DNA from: JAUXFK01 sp034189035
GTDB lineage: Bacteria; Desulfobacterota; UBA8473
DNA length: 64,000 bases
Assembly: GCA_034189035.1 (NCBI GenBank)
Contig: JAXHVA010000006.1
Coordinates: forward strand, 32,054 to 96,053
Direction: 5' to 3'
Position numbers and translations under genes: made by a program. Positions 48,490-57,306 of this stretch are shown one piece after another (the first letter of the stretch is position 1; each line of letters begins with the position of its first letter). The notes under the pieces are model-generated. The model worked only from the letters and a program-made list of their open reading frames with translations, was not told the DNA's origin and made no database searches.

Positions 48490-49731
48490 ATGACCTCAGC
48501 GATAATGACATGCACTGCGTGTGCTTGCCTATGTAATGACATCGAGCTTGAGATAAAAGAAGATCGTATAGTTAAGATTAAAAATGCATGCAGAAAGGGA
48601 TCTTCTTTCATATACGCCGCACAGATTGACAATCATCGTTCCTTAAACCTCATTCATGGTCAAAGAGTATCTGAAGAAGAGGCTATAAAGAATGCATGGA
48701 GTCTGATAAGTCATGCACAAAGACCTCTTTTTTTTGGCTTCGATAATTGCACATTAGAGACACAATCTGTAGCCATTGAACTGGCACAGACCCTCGGAGC
48801 AACTATAGATAATTCTTCATCCTTTTGTCAGGGAGAACTTATCAGGACCATTCTAACTCATATCAGCCCTACCTGCTCTCTGGATGAGGCTAAAGATGCC
48901 GACCTGCTAATATACTGGGGATCAAATCCGTATCATTCTCATCCGAGACATCTCTCCCGCTTCTCCTATTATACAAATCCTAAATATCAGGACACGGGTT
49001 GGTATCCTGAATCAAAGATAAGCTGTATTGAGGTCAAAGACACTGAGATCTCGGAGATGTGTGAGAAATTTTTCGCATCCTTCAGGATATTGTCAGGAGA
49101 AGATTCTGATTTTATCGATTCTGTATTGACAATTATGGACGGAAGAGAGGGAAGGAAGGATGCCGAACACTTCTTGAAGCTAATAAAAAGCTCCTTTTTT
49201 TGCGTACTCTATGTAGGTTTGGGTCTGGATCATTCGTTGGATGGTGACTATCTCTTATTCAACACGATGGTCGATAGGCTTTGCGAATGGACCAGGGTTG
49301 CAGTGATCCCTATGATCGACCACTCCAATATGCGAGGGTTCAATCAGCTCCTTTTTGACAAAACAGGCTTTGTCAATAAGGTAAACTTTGCTGACAAAAC
49401 CTCTTGTAAAGCGGAGTTCTCCTTTCTCGAACAGGTCAGAAATAATATGCCTGACTGTATTTTTGTAGCAGGTGCAGACCCCCTGTCCTGTTTACCAGTG
49501 TCCCTTGTTAAGAAGATTGAAAACACGCCGATCATAACCATTGATCCCTTTTTAACTGATACTGCCAGGGTTTCCGAAGTAGTGGTTGGAGCCGCTATAC
49601 CCGGTTTGGAAACAGGAGGGAGTGCGGTACGGATGGATGGGACAGTAGTATCCTTGAATAGCGTCATATCTCCATCGATGCCCCGCGATGAAGAGATTAT
49701 ACGACGATTACTGGATATGGCACGGACATGA
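48490..49731 (+). CDS. fwdB: Formylmethanofuran dehydrogenase subunit B-like protein
   Basis: A 413-residue molybdopterin protein of the FwdB/FmdB/FhcB family. N-terminal Fe-S ligands are in CTACACLCNDIE and NACRKGSSF. The Mo/W-ligand Cys is in SSSFCQGEL (Cys, not Sec). IYWGSNPYHSHPRHLSR and the C-terminal GLETGGSAVRMDGT are diagnostic. In archaea and methylotrophs this subunit reduces CO2 to a formyl group or runs the reverse. Here it lacks intact FwdA/C partners; only a broken FwdD-like relic follows. It could be an orphan repurposed as a formate/CO2 enzyme with the Fe-S protein at 50600, or be in decay. It is co-transcribed with cooC (4-bp gap). Confidence 0.87.
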   Translation: MTSAIMTCTACACLCNDIELEIKEDRIVKIKNACRKGSSFIYAAQIDNHRSLNLIHGQRVSEEEAIKNAWSLISHAQRPLFFGFDNCTLETQSVAIELAQTLGATIDNSSSFCQGELIRTILTHISPTCSLDEAKDADLLIYWGSNPYHSHPRHLSRFSYYTNPKYQDTGWYPESKISCIEVKDTEISEMCEKFFASFRILSGEDSDFIDSVLTIMDGREGRKDAEHFLKLIKSSFFCVLYVGLGLDHSLDGDYLLFNTMVDRLCEWTRVAVIPMIDHSNMRGFNQLLFDKTGFVNKVNFADKTSCKAEFSFLEQVRNNMPDCIFVAGADPLSCLPVSLVKKIENTPIITIDPFLTDTARVSEVVVGAAIPGLETGGSAVRMDGTVVSLNSVISPSMPRDEEIIRRLLDMART

Positions 49732-49798
49732 ATACTTCCTCTAATGAGAGGAATCTGTTCAAATAGTTATTGTAACGTATAAGTAGGTATTCCTTTAG

Positions 49799-50089
49799 AC
49801 AGAAAGATACAAGGATAATTCTGATACGAAATACGGAAAACGCGCGGCCCAAATCACCCTTTCAGCGGATGATTTGAAATCCCTGGGGATTGATGATTCA
49901 GCTCCGATCAGACTAACCAATGAGTATAGGCCGATACTGGTAGAGGCAAAACTGAACCCAAACTGTTTTAAAGGGTTTGGATTTATGCCTGCAAGTCAAT
50001 TAATCGACAGCTTGGCTAGCTATGATCCGACAAAGGCAAAGCGCCCGAACACCAAATGCATAGAGGTAATCGTTGAACCTGTGTATTGA
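49799..50089 (+). pseudogene. FwdD-like molybdopterin-binding domain, start lost
   Basis: A frame open from 49799 with no ATG/GTG near its beginning encodes a molybdopterin-dinucleotide-binding beta-barrel of FwdD/FmdD type: KYGKRAAQITLSADDLKSLGI, then SAPIRLTNEYRPILVEAKLN and a C-terminal GFMPASQ...VIVEPVY. FwdD normally follows FwdB. The expected N-terminal strands lie just upstream but are interrupted by stops at 49784 and 49796. A TTG at 49874 could only start mid-domain. It therefore looks like a recently broken gene. Confidence 0.6.
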
Positions 50090-50129
50090 ATAACACACGA
50101 TTTGATTGGATAGGATTATTAATCACAAC

Positions 50130-50540
50130 AGGGCGTAAGAATAGGACGACCAAAGGTAAATACCGACTTGCAAGTTATAAAGAAAGCTGAGCGATAGTTG
50201 GAAAGAATTAAAGACAGTAAACTCTCGATACAGCTTCAGGCAATAATAGAATCCGCTGAGCATCCTGTTCAGCATCTTGTAGATTTTTTGAGTGTCTCGA
50301 GATAGAGTATTTTTCAATTGAATAGGAAGTTCTTTTAAGCAGCAGAAATATTGAGGGAAAACCCCAGTAGGGTGGACACTAAAAGAGTTACAAGAAGAAA
50401 TTGAAGACAGATTTGGAATACACGTAGGTACAACAAGACAATGGAAGTATCTTAAGAAAATGAGTTTGCTCCCAAAGAGGCAGCCATCCGTCCATATAAA
50501 AGAAGATAGAGGGGCATGGGAGTGCTTTGAGAGAATTTGA
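50130..50540 (+). pseudogene. IS630-family transposase relic
   Basis: Degraded N-terminal half of an IS630/Tc1-type transposase. The first helix-turn-helix reads IGRPKV...SIQLQAIIESAEHPVQHLVDFLSVSR in one frame with two stops. The second winged helix (GWTLKELQEEIEDRFGIHVGTTRQWKYLKKMSLLPK) continues in a shifted frame to TGA 50538-50540. The DDE catalytic domain is missing. It separates the fwdB region from the Fe-S gene and is likely linked to the loss of fwdD. Confidence 0.7.
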
Positions 50541-50599
50541 AGTAGGTGGCTAAATAATACAATAGCCGAAAGAAGACAGACACACATGGGAGAAAGGAA

Positions 50600-51073
50600 T
50601 TGACTAAGAAAAAACGGCCACAGCCGCTTCATTTGTTTCAGATGCTACCGCGCACAAATTGTAAACTCTGCGGGTGCTCTACCTGTATGGCCTTTGCCTT
50701 CAGCTTGATATCACGTGATAAGAAACCAGAAGACTGCCCTCCACTCCTTAATGATTCATATAAATCGACTTTAGATCAACTCAAAGAGATATTTGGCGGT
50801 AAGGGAGTCGTATCAGAGTCAGGTCTTCTGATTGAAGAGGACAAATGCGTTGGCTGTGGCGATTGTGTAGTTGTTTGTAAGAAGGCTATTACAACCATGG
50901 TTTACGGAGGTATGGTAATTCAACGAGAAGATAAGCCTATGGTTTTACAGGTAATAGACGGCACTATTCAGGTGATCAACTGGAAGAGTTGTAAACGAGC
51001 AGAGGATCCACCCGATTATTGTAGGGTGTGTGAGGAAAAGTGCCAGTTTGGTGCTTTGGAATTGGTAAAATAG
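50600..51073 (+). CDS. Fe-S protein with corrinoid-protein-type cluster domain and ferredoxin
   Basis: A 157-residue soluble iron-sulfur protein. The N terminus, LPRTNCKLCGCSTCMAFAFSLISRDKKPEDC, matches the four-Cys [4Fe-4S] domain of CdhE/AcsC corrinoid proteins and Rnf/FeS (PF04060) proteins. A ferredoxin motif CVGCGDCVVVCKKA follows near residues 79-92, and a last Cys group CKRAEDPPDYCRVCEEKC near 133-150. The start is TTG 50600, with GAGAAAGGA upstream. It might transfer electrons to the CODH/ACS or FwdB proteins. The tRNA starts 21 bp downstream, so it may be co-transcribed with the tRNA and selB. Confidence 0.78.
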   Translation: MTKKKRPQPLHLFQMLPRTNCKLCGCSTCMAFAFSLISRDKKPEDCPPLLNDSYKSTLDQLKEIFGGKGVVSESGLLIEEDKCVGCGDCVVVCKKAITTMVYGGMVIQREDKPMVLQVIDGTIQVINWKSCKRAEDPPDYCRVCEEKCQFGALELVK

Positions 51074-51094
51074 ATGAGGATCGGGCAAAATTTT

Positions 51095-51186
51095 GGGGGG
51101 AATGGTGCTGGGCACCCCACGGGCTGCAAACCCGCTGGTCTCGTCTAAGAAACGCGTAGGAGGTTCGATTCCCCTTCCCCCCTCCA
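51095..51186 (+). tRNA. selC-like tRNA-Cys(GCA) with 8/4 acceptor branch
   Basis: A 92-nt tRNA with an encoded CCA end, placed 13 bp before selB. The acceptor stem GGGGGGAA/UUCCCCCC has eight pairs. The T arm has GG-A-GG / CCCC around UUCGAUU, four pairs with one bulged A. The D stem is GGUGC/GCACC with a small loop. The anticodon arm CGGG-CUGCAAA-CCCG reads anticodon GCA (Cys). A long variable arm (~20 nt) is tRNA-Sec-like. The discriminator base is U, the CysRS identity base, not the G of tRNA-Sec. This matches the minor tRNA-Cys species with modified 8/4 structure reported in delta-proteobacteria as mimics of tRNA-Sec. A normal UCA tRNA-Sec is not in the window. Confidence 0.88.
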
Positions 51187-51199
51187 TCTGAGAAACGAA

Positions 51200-53203
51200 A
51201 TGAAAAAAAAAGGTAAAGAAAGAAAGAAACATGTAGTAGTGGGCACTGCAGGCCACGTCGACCACGGAAAGACATCTTTAGTAAGGGCTTTGACGGGGGT
51301 GTATACCGACCGATTGAAGGAGGAAAGAAAAAGGGGAATGTCTATAGAGGTAGGCTTTGCCCCTTATCGCCTCTCTTCAGGTCAGGTCGTTTCCATCATT
51401 GATGTTCCAGGGCATGAGAGATTTATAAAAAATATGCTCAGGGGAATTTCCGGTATAGATATTGGCCTTTTGGTCATTGCCGCTGATGACGGCCCTATGC
51501 CTCAGACACGGGAACATCTGGATATACTACGCCTTCTCGATATCCAAAAGGGTGTGGTTGTTATTAGCAAGACAGACCTGGTAGATGATGAGCTCCTGGA
51601 GTTAGCTGCAGAAGAGATAATGGCCCTCTTGAAAGGTACTTTTCTGGAAAACACCCTTCCTGTCTATTATTCTTCACAGACAAATCAGGGATTGCCCCAA
51701 GTCAAGGAAGCCCTGAAAGATGCATGTAATAAGGTAGAAGAGAAAAATATGCATGAAGGATTCCGGTTGCCTATTGATAGGGTTTTTACTCTGGCGGGTC
51801 ATGGAACTGTTGTAACTGGAACTATAGCATCCGGGAAGATAAGAGAAGGCAATAAGGTTCAGATCTACCCCACACATATCACAGCCAAAGTAAAGAAGGT
51901 TCAGGTACATAATCAGGACTTATGTAAGGCTGATGCCGGGCAGAGGGTTGGTATAAATCTATCCAGGGTAAAACCGGACATATTGAAGAGAGGAATGGTT
52001 TTAGGAGAACCAGAGGCTCTTATTCCCACTCATCTTGTAAATGCACGATTTAACTACCTTATATCAAATGGAAACACTCCTCTCAAGAATAAGACAAGAG
52101 TACGTGTATACTGTGGAACAAATGAAGTAATCGGCAGGATGGTCTTTATGGATAAAGAGGAGCTTTTACCTGGAGATGATTGCCTTGTACAGTTCAGGCT
52201 AGAAGAACGAATCGTACCTCTTCCATTCGACAGATATATAGTAAGAAGTCTAAGCCCTGTCACTACCATTGGAGGTGGAATTGTTTTCGAAGTAGCCCCA
52301 CCAAAGTATCGGAAATATGATCCAAACCCTATATATTTCATTGAACTCATAGAGAAAAAAAACAATCATAAAGCCATAGAGTGGCTTGTTAAAAAGGGAG
52401 AATATCAAGGTGCTGCGTTAAGCAAAATCAGGCAAAAGTTGCGCCTAGAGAAACTTGAATTGGATAATATGATAAACAGTCTGATTCGAAAAAAAAGGCT
52501 AATATGTACAGAACATGAGTCTGTTATTCATGCAGAATGTTATGAGACTCTCAAAGATGAGCTACTTAAAAAATTGAAAGCATTCCATGGGGATAATCCT
52601 CTTCAGATAGCAATTTCTAAAGAAGCGCTCAGAGCAAATATCACTCCAAGTCCTGACATCAGAGTGTTTGATTATACTGTTCAAAAACTTACAAATGAGC
52701 AAATAATAGAGGTAGAAAGCGGAGGAATTAGGCTGGCAGACCAACAGATTAGACTAAATCCTAAACAAAGGTCAATCGTTGATGGATTGGAAAATATTTG
52801 TAAGTCATCTGGGTTCAGATCTGTTGACAGGTTGAAAATAAAAAAGGTATTCGCTGGTCAGAGCAAGGCAGAGATATCGGCTATATTGAAGTTTATGGCA
52901 TATGAAAACCGAGTTATCAAACTGAAAGATGGTAGGCTTATTCATCCCAATGTTATGGAAGAGATAAAGAGATTGGTGAAAAAACATATTCAAAGTAGAG
53001 GAAAGATCACGCCCCAGGAATGCAGGAACCTCCTGGACGTAGGACGCGACATCTTCATACCTATCATGGAATATCTTGATGATATCAAGTTCACAATCAG
53101 GATAGGTAATTATAGGGTGCTGTATCCTGAGAAAGGGGTATCTCTAAGGCATATGACTTCACTTTCTCAGCCTTCTTCTTATATCAAGGCAAATCGAGCA
53201 TAA
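51200..53203 (+). CDS. selB: Selenocysteine-specific elongation factor SelB
   Basis: A 667-residue SelB, the GTPase that brings Sec-tRNA to UGA codons followed by a SECIS hairpin. G1 is GTAGHVDHGKTS (residues ~15-26), the switch region is RGMSIEVGFAPY, G3 is DVPGHE, and G4 is SKTD. Domains II-III follow, with TLAGHGTVVTGTI. The C-terminal winged-helix repeats (residues ~380-640) bind the SECIS RNA, ending near the typical length. ATG 51200 lies 13 bp after the selC-like tRNA, so the two are in one transcript. Its substrate selenoprotein in this window is the formate dehydrogenase at 1195. selA and selD are not present. Confidence 0.95.
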   Translation: MKKKGKERKKHVVVGTAGHVDHGKTSLVRALTGVYTDRLKEERKRGMSIEVGFAPYRLSSGQVVSIIDVPGHERFIKNMLRGISGIDIGLLVIAADDGPMPQTREHLDILRLLDIQKGVVVISKTDLVDDELLELAAEEIMALLKGTFLENTLPVYYSSQTNQGLPQVKEALKDACNKVEEKNMHEGFRLPIDRVFTLAGHGTVVTGTIASGKIREGNKVQIYPTHITAKVKKVQVHNQDLCKADAGQRVGINLSRVKPDILKRGMVLGEPEALIPTHLVNARFNYLISNGNTPLKNKTRVRVYCGTNEVIGRMVFMDKEELLPGDDCLVQFRLEERIVPLPFDRYIVRSLSPVTTIGGGIVFEVAPPKYRKYDPNPIYFIELIEKKNNHKAIEWLVKKGEYQGAALSKIRQKLRLEKLELDNMINSLIRKKRLICTEHESVIHAECYETLKDELLKKLKAFHGDNPLQIAISKEALRANITPSPDIRVFDYTVQKLTNEQIIEVESGGIRLADQQIRLNPKQRSIVDGLENICKSSGFRSVDRLKIKKVFAGQSKAEISAILKFMAYENRVIKLKDGRLIHPNVMEEIKRLVKKHIQSRGKITPQECRNLLDVGRDIFIPIMEYLDDIKFTIRIGNYRVLYPEKGVSLRHMTSLSQPSSYIKANRA

Positions 53204-53775
53204 ACCCTCTCATCTTATTTCCCCTCCATTCTCTCTCTTTTCGAAGGGCTTTCTTTGTCTCTTCTATTTTCTCTTGTATAACACTACCCCCTCAACTTTT
53301 CTATACCTTCGATGACCCTCGAAAAACGAACATGTCCAAAAGCACTTATCCATTTCAACTGCAGTCATTGAGATCTGACACACAGTTTCTCTCTATTTTT
53401 TCTATACTTTTCAGTCTCTTCTGAGTCCGATTGTTTGCATTGACATAGATGCAATCACCTATTTGACACCCTGAAGCTAGGAATAAAGTACTCCCCTTTC
53501 AAAGGCCCTCTATATAAATCTCTTGGTCTACCCTGCTACTATATATGGTTCTGACAAGACGAATCTGTAAAGGATACTATAAAAAGAAGGTTCCATTAAA
53601 ACTTCATCCAGAGCGAACGAGCGATTCTTCTCTAAAAAAAGGACTTTTCTTTCATAAATGTAACAGTTATTTCCTTGAAAATTCACGACTCCTCATTATT
53701 CGAACTGGAGTCAGGTTTAATAATATCTGCTCTTCTCTATGCCATGATATATCAATAAAAGCAAATGAAGTGATC
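53204..53775. other. Convergent intergenic region, no gene seen
   Basis: About 570 bases between the selB and porin 3' ends, pyrimidine-rich at first. Short open frames (for example 53545-53790 on the plus strand) lack family signatures and run into the opposing gene. A possible bidirectional stop is the CTAAAAAAAGGACTTTTCTTT stretch near 53630-53655, with AAAAGG/CTTTTC pairing, but the stem is short. Confidence 0.4.
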
Positions 53776-55083
53776 TTAAAATCCCGCTGAAAACTGTACT
53801 GTGACCAGGTGCTGATCTTCCCCACTAAACTTCCCCACTGGTGCAAACTCCTCTTTTTGGTCAATCAATGTCCAATCGAGGGTCAACTTGGCACTGTGAC
53901 CCTTTATAAAGTAATTGATGCCCACACAGGGGAAGGTTGTATCATCTTTGTCATCTACAGACAGGACTTCGTATCTGAAGTAGGGTTGCAACCTCTTCTG
54001 TGAGTCTATGTTCCAGGGCAACAGATACCCTGCTTGTATATAATAGATCTGTGCATCATCTCCGGCTGTAAGCCAGCTGTATGTCAGACTCTGGGTCACA
54101 TTGTTTACATCAATATAGGCAGCCTCTGCCGTTATTGCACCATCCCCGACTGAATGGTTTAAAAATAGGTCAACGGTCCAGCCCAGATTGTCTTTTTTAG
54201 GGTCTCCGCCTAAAGTGAGATCATTTTGAGAATCAAAACCTGCACCTATGGCCAGGATATCTTTCTTGCCAAGGTATGTCCCTTTATTGAACCAGGCTGT
54301 TTCTGCATTTTGGGTATCCAAGAGGTTAAGTGACACTCTCCCTGCAAACCGTAATGTGTCCTCCGGGTTCATTGTATCACTCTCAACTCCCTCAGATATC
54401 CCCAGACGATATTGCAATCTCTTGTCAAATGGGTTACCCCAGATAACTACCCCGTCATCTCGGCCTACCTTGCTAGCATAGAATATTCCTCCTCGTACCC
54501 CCCCCTGGTTAAAAGGAAGCTCAATGGGTAGCAATGCAAAGGTTGATGTAGTACCATAATTCCTGGTAAAGGGTATATACATCCTTCCCATTTGAACCTT
54601 AAAGGCCTCGTCTGCATTATAATAGATCCAGGCATCCCGAACAGCTATTCCGCTTCCAAGTCCGACAGAGGGCTTATCCAGTCCATCCTGACCGACACGG
54701 TCGGCAGCGATATGGGCAAAAAAACCGATCTTTTCTGTTACCTCACCTTTCGCATAGAAATAGAACCTGCGAATCATAAAATCATGTAGATTCTCATCGC
54801 CTCCTTCTTTAGCATCTTCCATGAACTGATACCATGTCTGCAGGCGCAATCCGACCTTTAACTTATGACTTTCAATGAATTCTGTTATCTTATCAAAAGA
54901 GGAGTTTTCCTTCTCAGCCTTGGTTCCCAATTCGCCGACACTTTGTTCCAGGCTTTCCAGCCTGTCTTCTATTCCTTTAACATCTCCCTTATCAACTACA
55001 GCGTTTACCGGATGATTCAATGAAAAGACTCCCCCTGCTATGAAAAATGTTATAAAAATTATATGTACAACCCAATTTCTCAT
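53776..55083 (-). CDS. Outer-membrane porin of the selenium operon
   Basis: A 435-residue beta-barrel porin: signal peptide (MRNWVVHIIFITFFIAGGVF, cut near VNA), a short periplasmic coiled coil (IEDRLESLEQSVGELGTKAEKE), then repeated strands such as LKVGLRLQTWYQF, DFMIRRFYFYAKGEV and a terminal VTVQFSAGF ending in Phe, the outer-membrane insertion signal. It resembles phosphate-selective porins. I chose ATG 55083 over a 25-residue longer frame because AAGGAAAGGAG precedes it. It follows yedF on the same strand after 109 bp, so it may import selenium or sulfur oxyanions for the operon. The porin at 29178 has the same general layout. Confidence 0.82.
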   Translation of the reverse strand: MRNWVVHIIFITFFIAGGVFSLNHPVNAVVDKGDVKGIEDRLESLEQSVGELGTKAEKENSSFDKITEFIESHKLKVGLRLQTWYQFMEDAKEGGDENLHDFMIRRFYFYAKGEVTEKIGFFAHIAADRVGQDGLDKPSVGLGSGIAVRDAWIYYNADEAFKVQMGRMYIPFTRNYGTTSTFALLPIELPFNQGGVRGGIFYASKVGRDDGVVIWGNPFDKRLQYRLGISEGVESDTMNPEDTLRFAGRVSLNLLDTQNAETAWFNKGTYLGKKDILAIGAGFDSQNDLTLGGDPKKDNLGWTVDLFLNHSVGDGAITAEAAYIDVNNVTQSLTYSWLTAGDDAQIYYIQAGYLLPWNIDSQKRLQPYFRYEVLSVDDKDDTTFPCVGINYFIKGHSAKLTLDWTLIDQKEEFAPVGKFSGEDQHLVTVQFSAGF

Positions 55084-55191
55084 AATACGATTAGTCTCCT
55101 TTCCTTTTTGTAACAGTTTAGTTTTTTGAAGAAGCTTGATGATAGCTTTCTCTTTCATAGAGGTAAAATGATACTCTTTTTTATTCTCCTC

Positions 55192-55785
55192 TTAGGGACT
55201 TATTACCCTATCCGCTTCCATGAGTAAATCAATAATGTCATACATGTTAGACACGGCTCCTACCTGAACCTTTTCCTTGAGCCCGTAAAAGTTAAGGCAT
55301 GTCCCACACAATAGGACTTCGACTCCCTTCTTTTCCATCTCTTTTATATATCCTACCATATCTGAACCTTCAATCGCGAGTTTAACACCACTATTTACAA
55401 AAACGAGTTTACTTGGTTGGGGTTCGGCAATAATCATGGTTTTAAGAAAAGCGTCCATAAGGGTCCTGCTCAATTCCTCATCTCCAATACCCATTGCATC
55501 AGAATTTATGTAGATAATAATATTGCTATCTTCTTTTGCATTCTGTGGACTTGATTCAATATCACATATAAAACCCTTTGCTATATCAAGGTGATACTCT
55601 CCATCTTTTTCGTCGATTTTGACAGTACAACCCTGGCTCTTTGCAAACCTTCGAACATTGTCACGGGAAGTTACATTATCAACAATTACAGTGATAATAC
55701 CCTCTTCAATCTCTTCGAGTGCCTTCTTGGTATTAATCACAGGCTGAGGACAGGCAAGCCCTCTTGCATCGATTGTGTTTTTCAT
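55192..55785 (-). CDS. yedF: Selenium metabolism protein YedF
   Basis: A 197-residue YedF-type protein: an N-terminal TusA/SirA-like domain with the CPxP motif (ARGLACPQPVINTKKAL) and a C-terminal DsrE-like domain (IIIYINSDAMGIGDEELSRTLMDAF, EVLLCGTCLNFYGL with conserved Cys). This fusion is the marker protein found in selenium-using bacteria, thought to handle reactive selenium or sulfur. It lies 34 bp after the NAD(P)HX-dehydratase-like gene in the minus-strand yedE operon. Its precise reaction is unproven in the literature I know. Confidence 0.92.
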   Translation of the reverse strand: MKNTIDARGLACPQPVINTKKALEEIEEGIITVIVDNVTSRDNVRRFAKSQGCTVKIDEKDGEYHLDIAKGFICDIESSPQNAKEDSNIIIYINSDAMGIGDEELSRTLMDAFLKTMIIAEPQPSKLVFVNSGVKLAIEGSDMVGYIKEMEKKGVEVLLCGTCLNFYGLKEKVQVGAVSNMYDIIDLLMEADRVISP

Positions 55786-55819
55786 CTTTCACTTCCTTCT
55801 TTTATAGGTTGGTAAGGTC

Positions 55820-56752
55820 TCAGGTCTTTAATTTGCAACTCAATCCCTGTTCTTCACCCTCATAAAGAATCGCTGGTTTTCGATTTCCTTTAAAATCTTC
55901 TTTTAAAATTCTTTTCAGTGCTTCAGGGATACAGCAGATGATCTCCAATACCTGTGTCGCTGGTGTTGGATTCGCCAGTGATCCTGCAATCCTGTTTGCA
56001 ACGGCTGCAATATAAGAAGCCTCTTTCGGCTTGCAGCCCGAGAAAATCAATGCCGCTACCATACCTGTTATCGTATCACCTGTGCCTCCTATACATTCCA
56101 GAGCCTCGACATCCGGTTTGTCTATCCTGTCTACTATCTTCCCGTCTTCGCATATAAAGTCAACAGCCCCCTTAACCAATAAAAAACGAGGGGCATTCTT
56201 CCCCGTGTATGCCTTGAAGATAAAATCTTCAATATCTTCCGGCCTGTAAAATATAAAACCTCTTGTATAAAAAGGATGAGGAGACCTTTTATCCGCTAAG
56301 AAGGCCAACTCTCCAACATCAGGAGTGAACAGGTCGTAAAAATCGGCAAGGCCGCTCATCTTGGCAATATACATATACCCTGCATCCGCAATGAGAAAGG
56401 GTCTTCTTTGTATATTTTTCAATACATCATAAAGCTCCCTATGTAATACCAAATCCGGCATGATGTAGTGAAAACAGCAAACAGAGGGGTTCAAAGCTTT
56501 CATATTTTCTGCAAGGAACTTATAAATCAATCTGCTTCCCTGTCCCCTGCCGATATCACCGGCGACGACGCAGTACGGTTCGTCCACCCCTTGATGTCGG
56601 CATATCGTAATTGCAGCTCCGATCATGGAAGACGTGCCCCTGTAAACAGGAAAGCACTTATCATCAATAAAGAACCTGCCTTTATCAATTCTGGCCCTTC
56701 CATGGATCAATGGCTGTTCTTTATTCGGTATTGTTCCGGCCAATAGCAGCAT
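55820..56752 (-). CDS. NAD(P)HX dehydratase/ribokinase-like protein in Se operon
   Basis: A 310-residue protein of the ribokinase-like superfamily closest to the YjeF C-terminal (NnrD, ADP-dependent NAD(P)HX dehydratase) group: DLFTPDVGELAFLADKRSPHPF for the N-site, FLLVKGAVDFI, and the anion-hole motif ECIGGTGDTITGMVAALI (G-T-G-D catalytic Asp). The N-terminal ~60 residues are atypical. It overlaps the DUF3343 gene by 32 bp, so it is coupled. Why a NADHX-repair or kinase-like enzyme belongs to a selenium operon is unclear; it might phosphorylate a selenium-related metabolite. It starts at ATG 56752. Confidence 0.75.
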   Translation of the reverse strand: MLLLAGTIPNKEQPLIHGRARIDKGRFFIDDKCFPVYRGTSSMIGAAITICRHQGVDEPYCVVAGDIGRGQGSRLIYKFLAENMKALNPSVCCFHYIMPDLVLHRELYDVLKNIQRRPFLIADAGYMYIAKMSGLADFYDLFTPDVGELAFLADKRSPHPFYTRGFIFYRPEDIEDFIFKAYTGKNAPRFLLVKGAVDFICEDGKIVDRIDKPDVEALECIGGTGDTITGMVAALIFSGCKPKEASYIAAVANRIAGSLANPTPATQVLEIICCIPEALKRILKEDFKGNRKPAILYEGEEQGLSCKLKT

Positions 56753-57296
56753 AACTATCCATCTCTTTTAACATCTCTTCATATGCAACATGCAAGGCAT
56801 AGGCACATATGGTATGGCCGATGTCTCTGGGTGAGGGTGCATCTTTGAGTTTCTTTCCGATCAGCATCTCGGCGAGATAGGGTACATCCGGACAGCCTCC
56901 GCCGGAAATATTTACGATCTCTTCTGTCCTTTTGTCTATAACCAACTTCATATTCGCTGCCCTGATCATGAGATAGTCCTTGAAGTCTTTCTTTTGACAC
57001 AACTCAACAGGCTCGAGAATGTCACCTGATATGGCCACGATCTCGAGAGGAGAAAAGCCATGTTCATTCAGTAGGTGTTCTATACCGAGTTGTTCTATAA
57101 TAGGAAATTCAATGACGAGGTCACAGCCTGTCCGGAGATGGGGAGGAGGGCCTACCACCCTTATTTTGTATCCATTTTTCTTCAGCACCTTTTCTGCACG
57201 GATCACCTCACTGGTATTCGAATAGACAAGTAGAGCTCGGAAATCTCTTTTTCCATGCTTTTGGGATTTCTTTGAAAAGAATCTTGAGATTTTCAT
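56721..57296 (-). CDS. DUF3343-domain protein of selenium operon
   Basis: A 191-residue protein. Residues ~18-85 are a DUF3343 domain (RALLVYSNTSEVIRAEKVLKKNGY, VGPPPHLRTGCDLVIEF), a small domain often found with YedE/YedF and proposed to act in selenium or sulfur trafficking. The C-terminal half (LVIDKRTEEIVNISGGGCPDVPYLAEMLIGKKL, DIGHTICAYALHVAYEEML) is a separate, conserved-looking domain with one Cys in GGGCPDVP. No signal or membrane segment. It lies 10 bp after the TusA-like gene and overlaps the next gene by 32 bp. Confidence 0.82.
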   Translation of the reverse strand: MKISRFFSKKSQKHGKRDFRALLVYSNTSEVIRAEKVLKKNGYKIRVVGPPPHLRTGCDLVIEFPIIEQLGIEHLLNEHGFSPLEIVAISGDILEPVELCQKKDFKDYLMIRAANMKLVIDKRTEEIVNISGGGCPDVPYLAEMLIGKKLKDAPSPRDIGHTICAYALHVAYEEMLKEMDSYAAIGRNNTE

Positions 57297-57306
57297 ACGT
57301 TGCCGG

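Noticed and set aside
50123..50632. 169-codon minus-strand open frame
   Set aside because: It is antisense to the recognisable IS630 remnant and has low-complexity hydrophobic composition with no family match.
51095..51186. Ordinary class I tRNA-Cys
   Set aside because: The eight-pair acceptor, bulged T stem, long variable arm and position before selB do not fit a normal tRNA-Cys, though anticodon and discriminator do.
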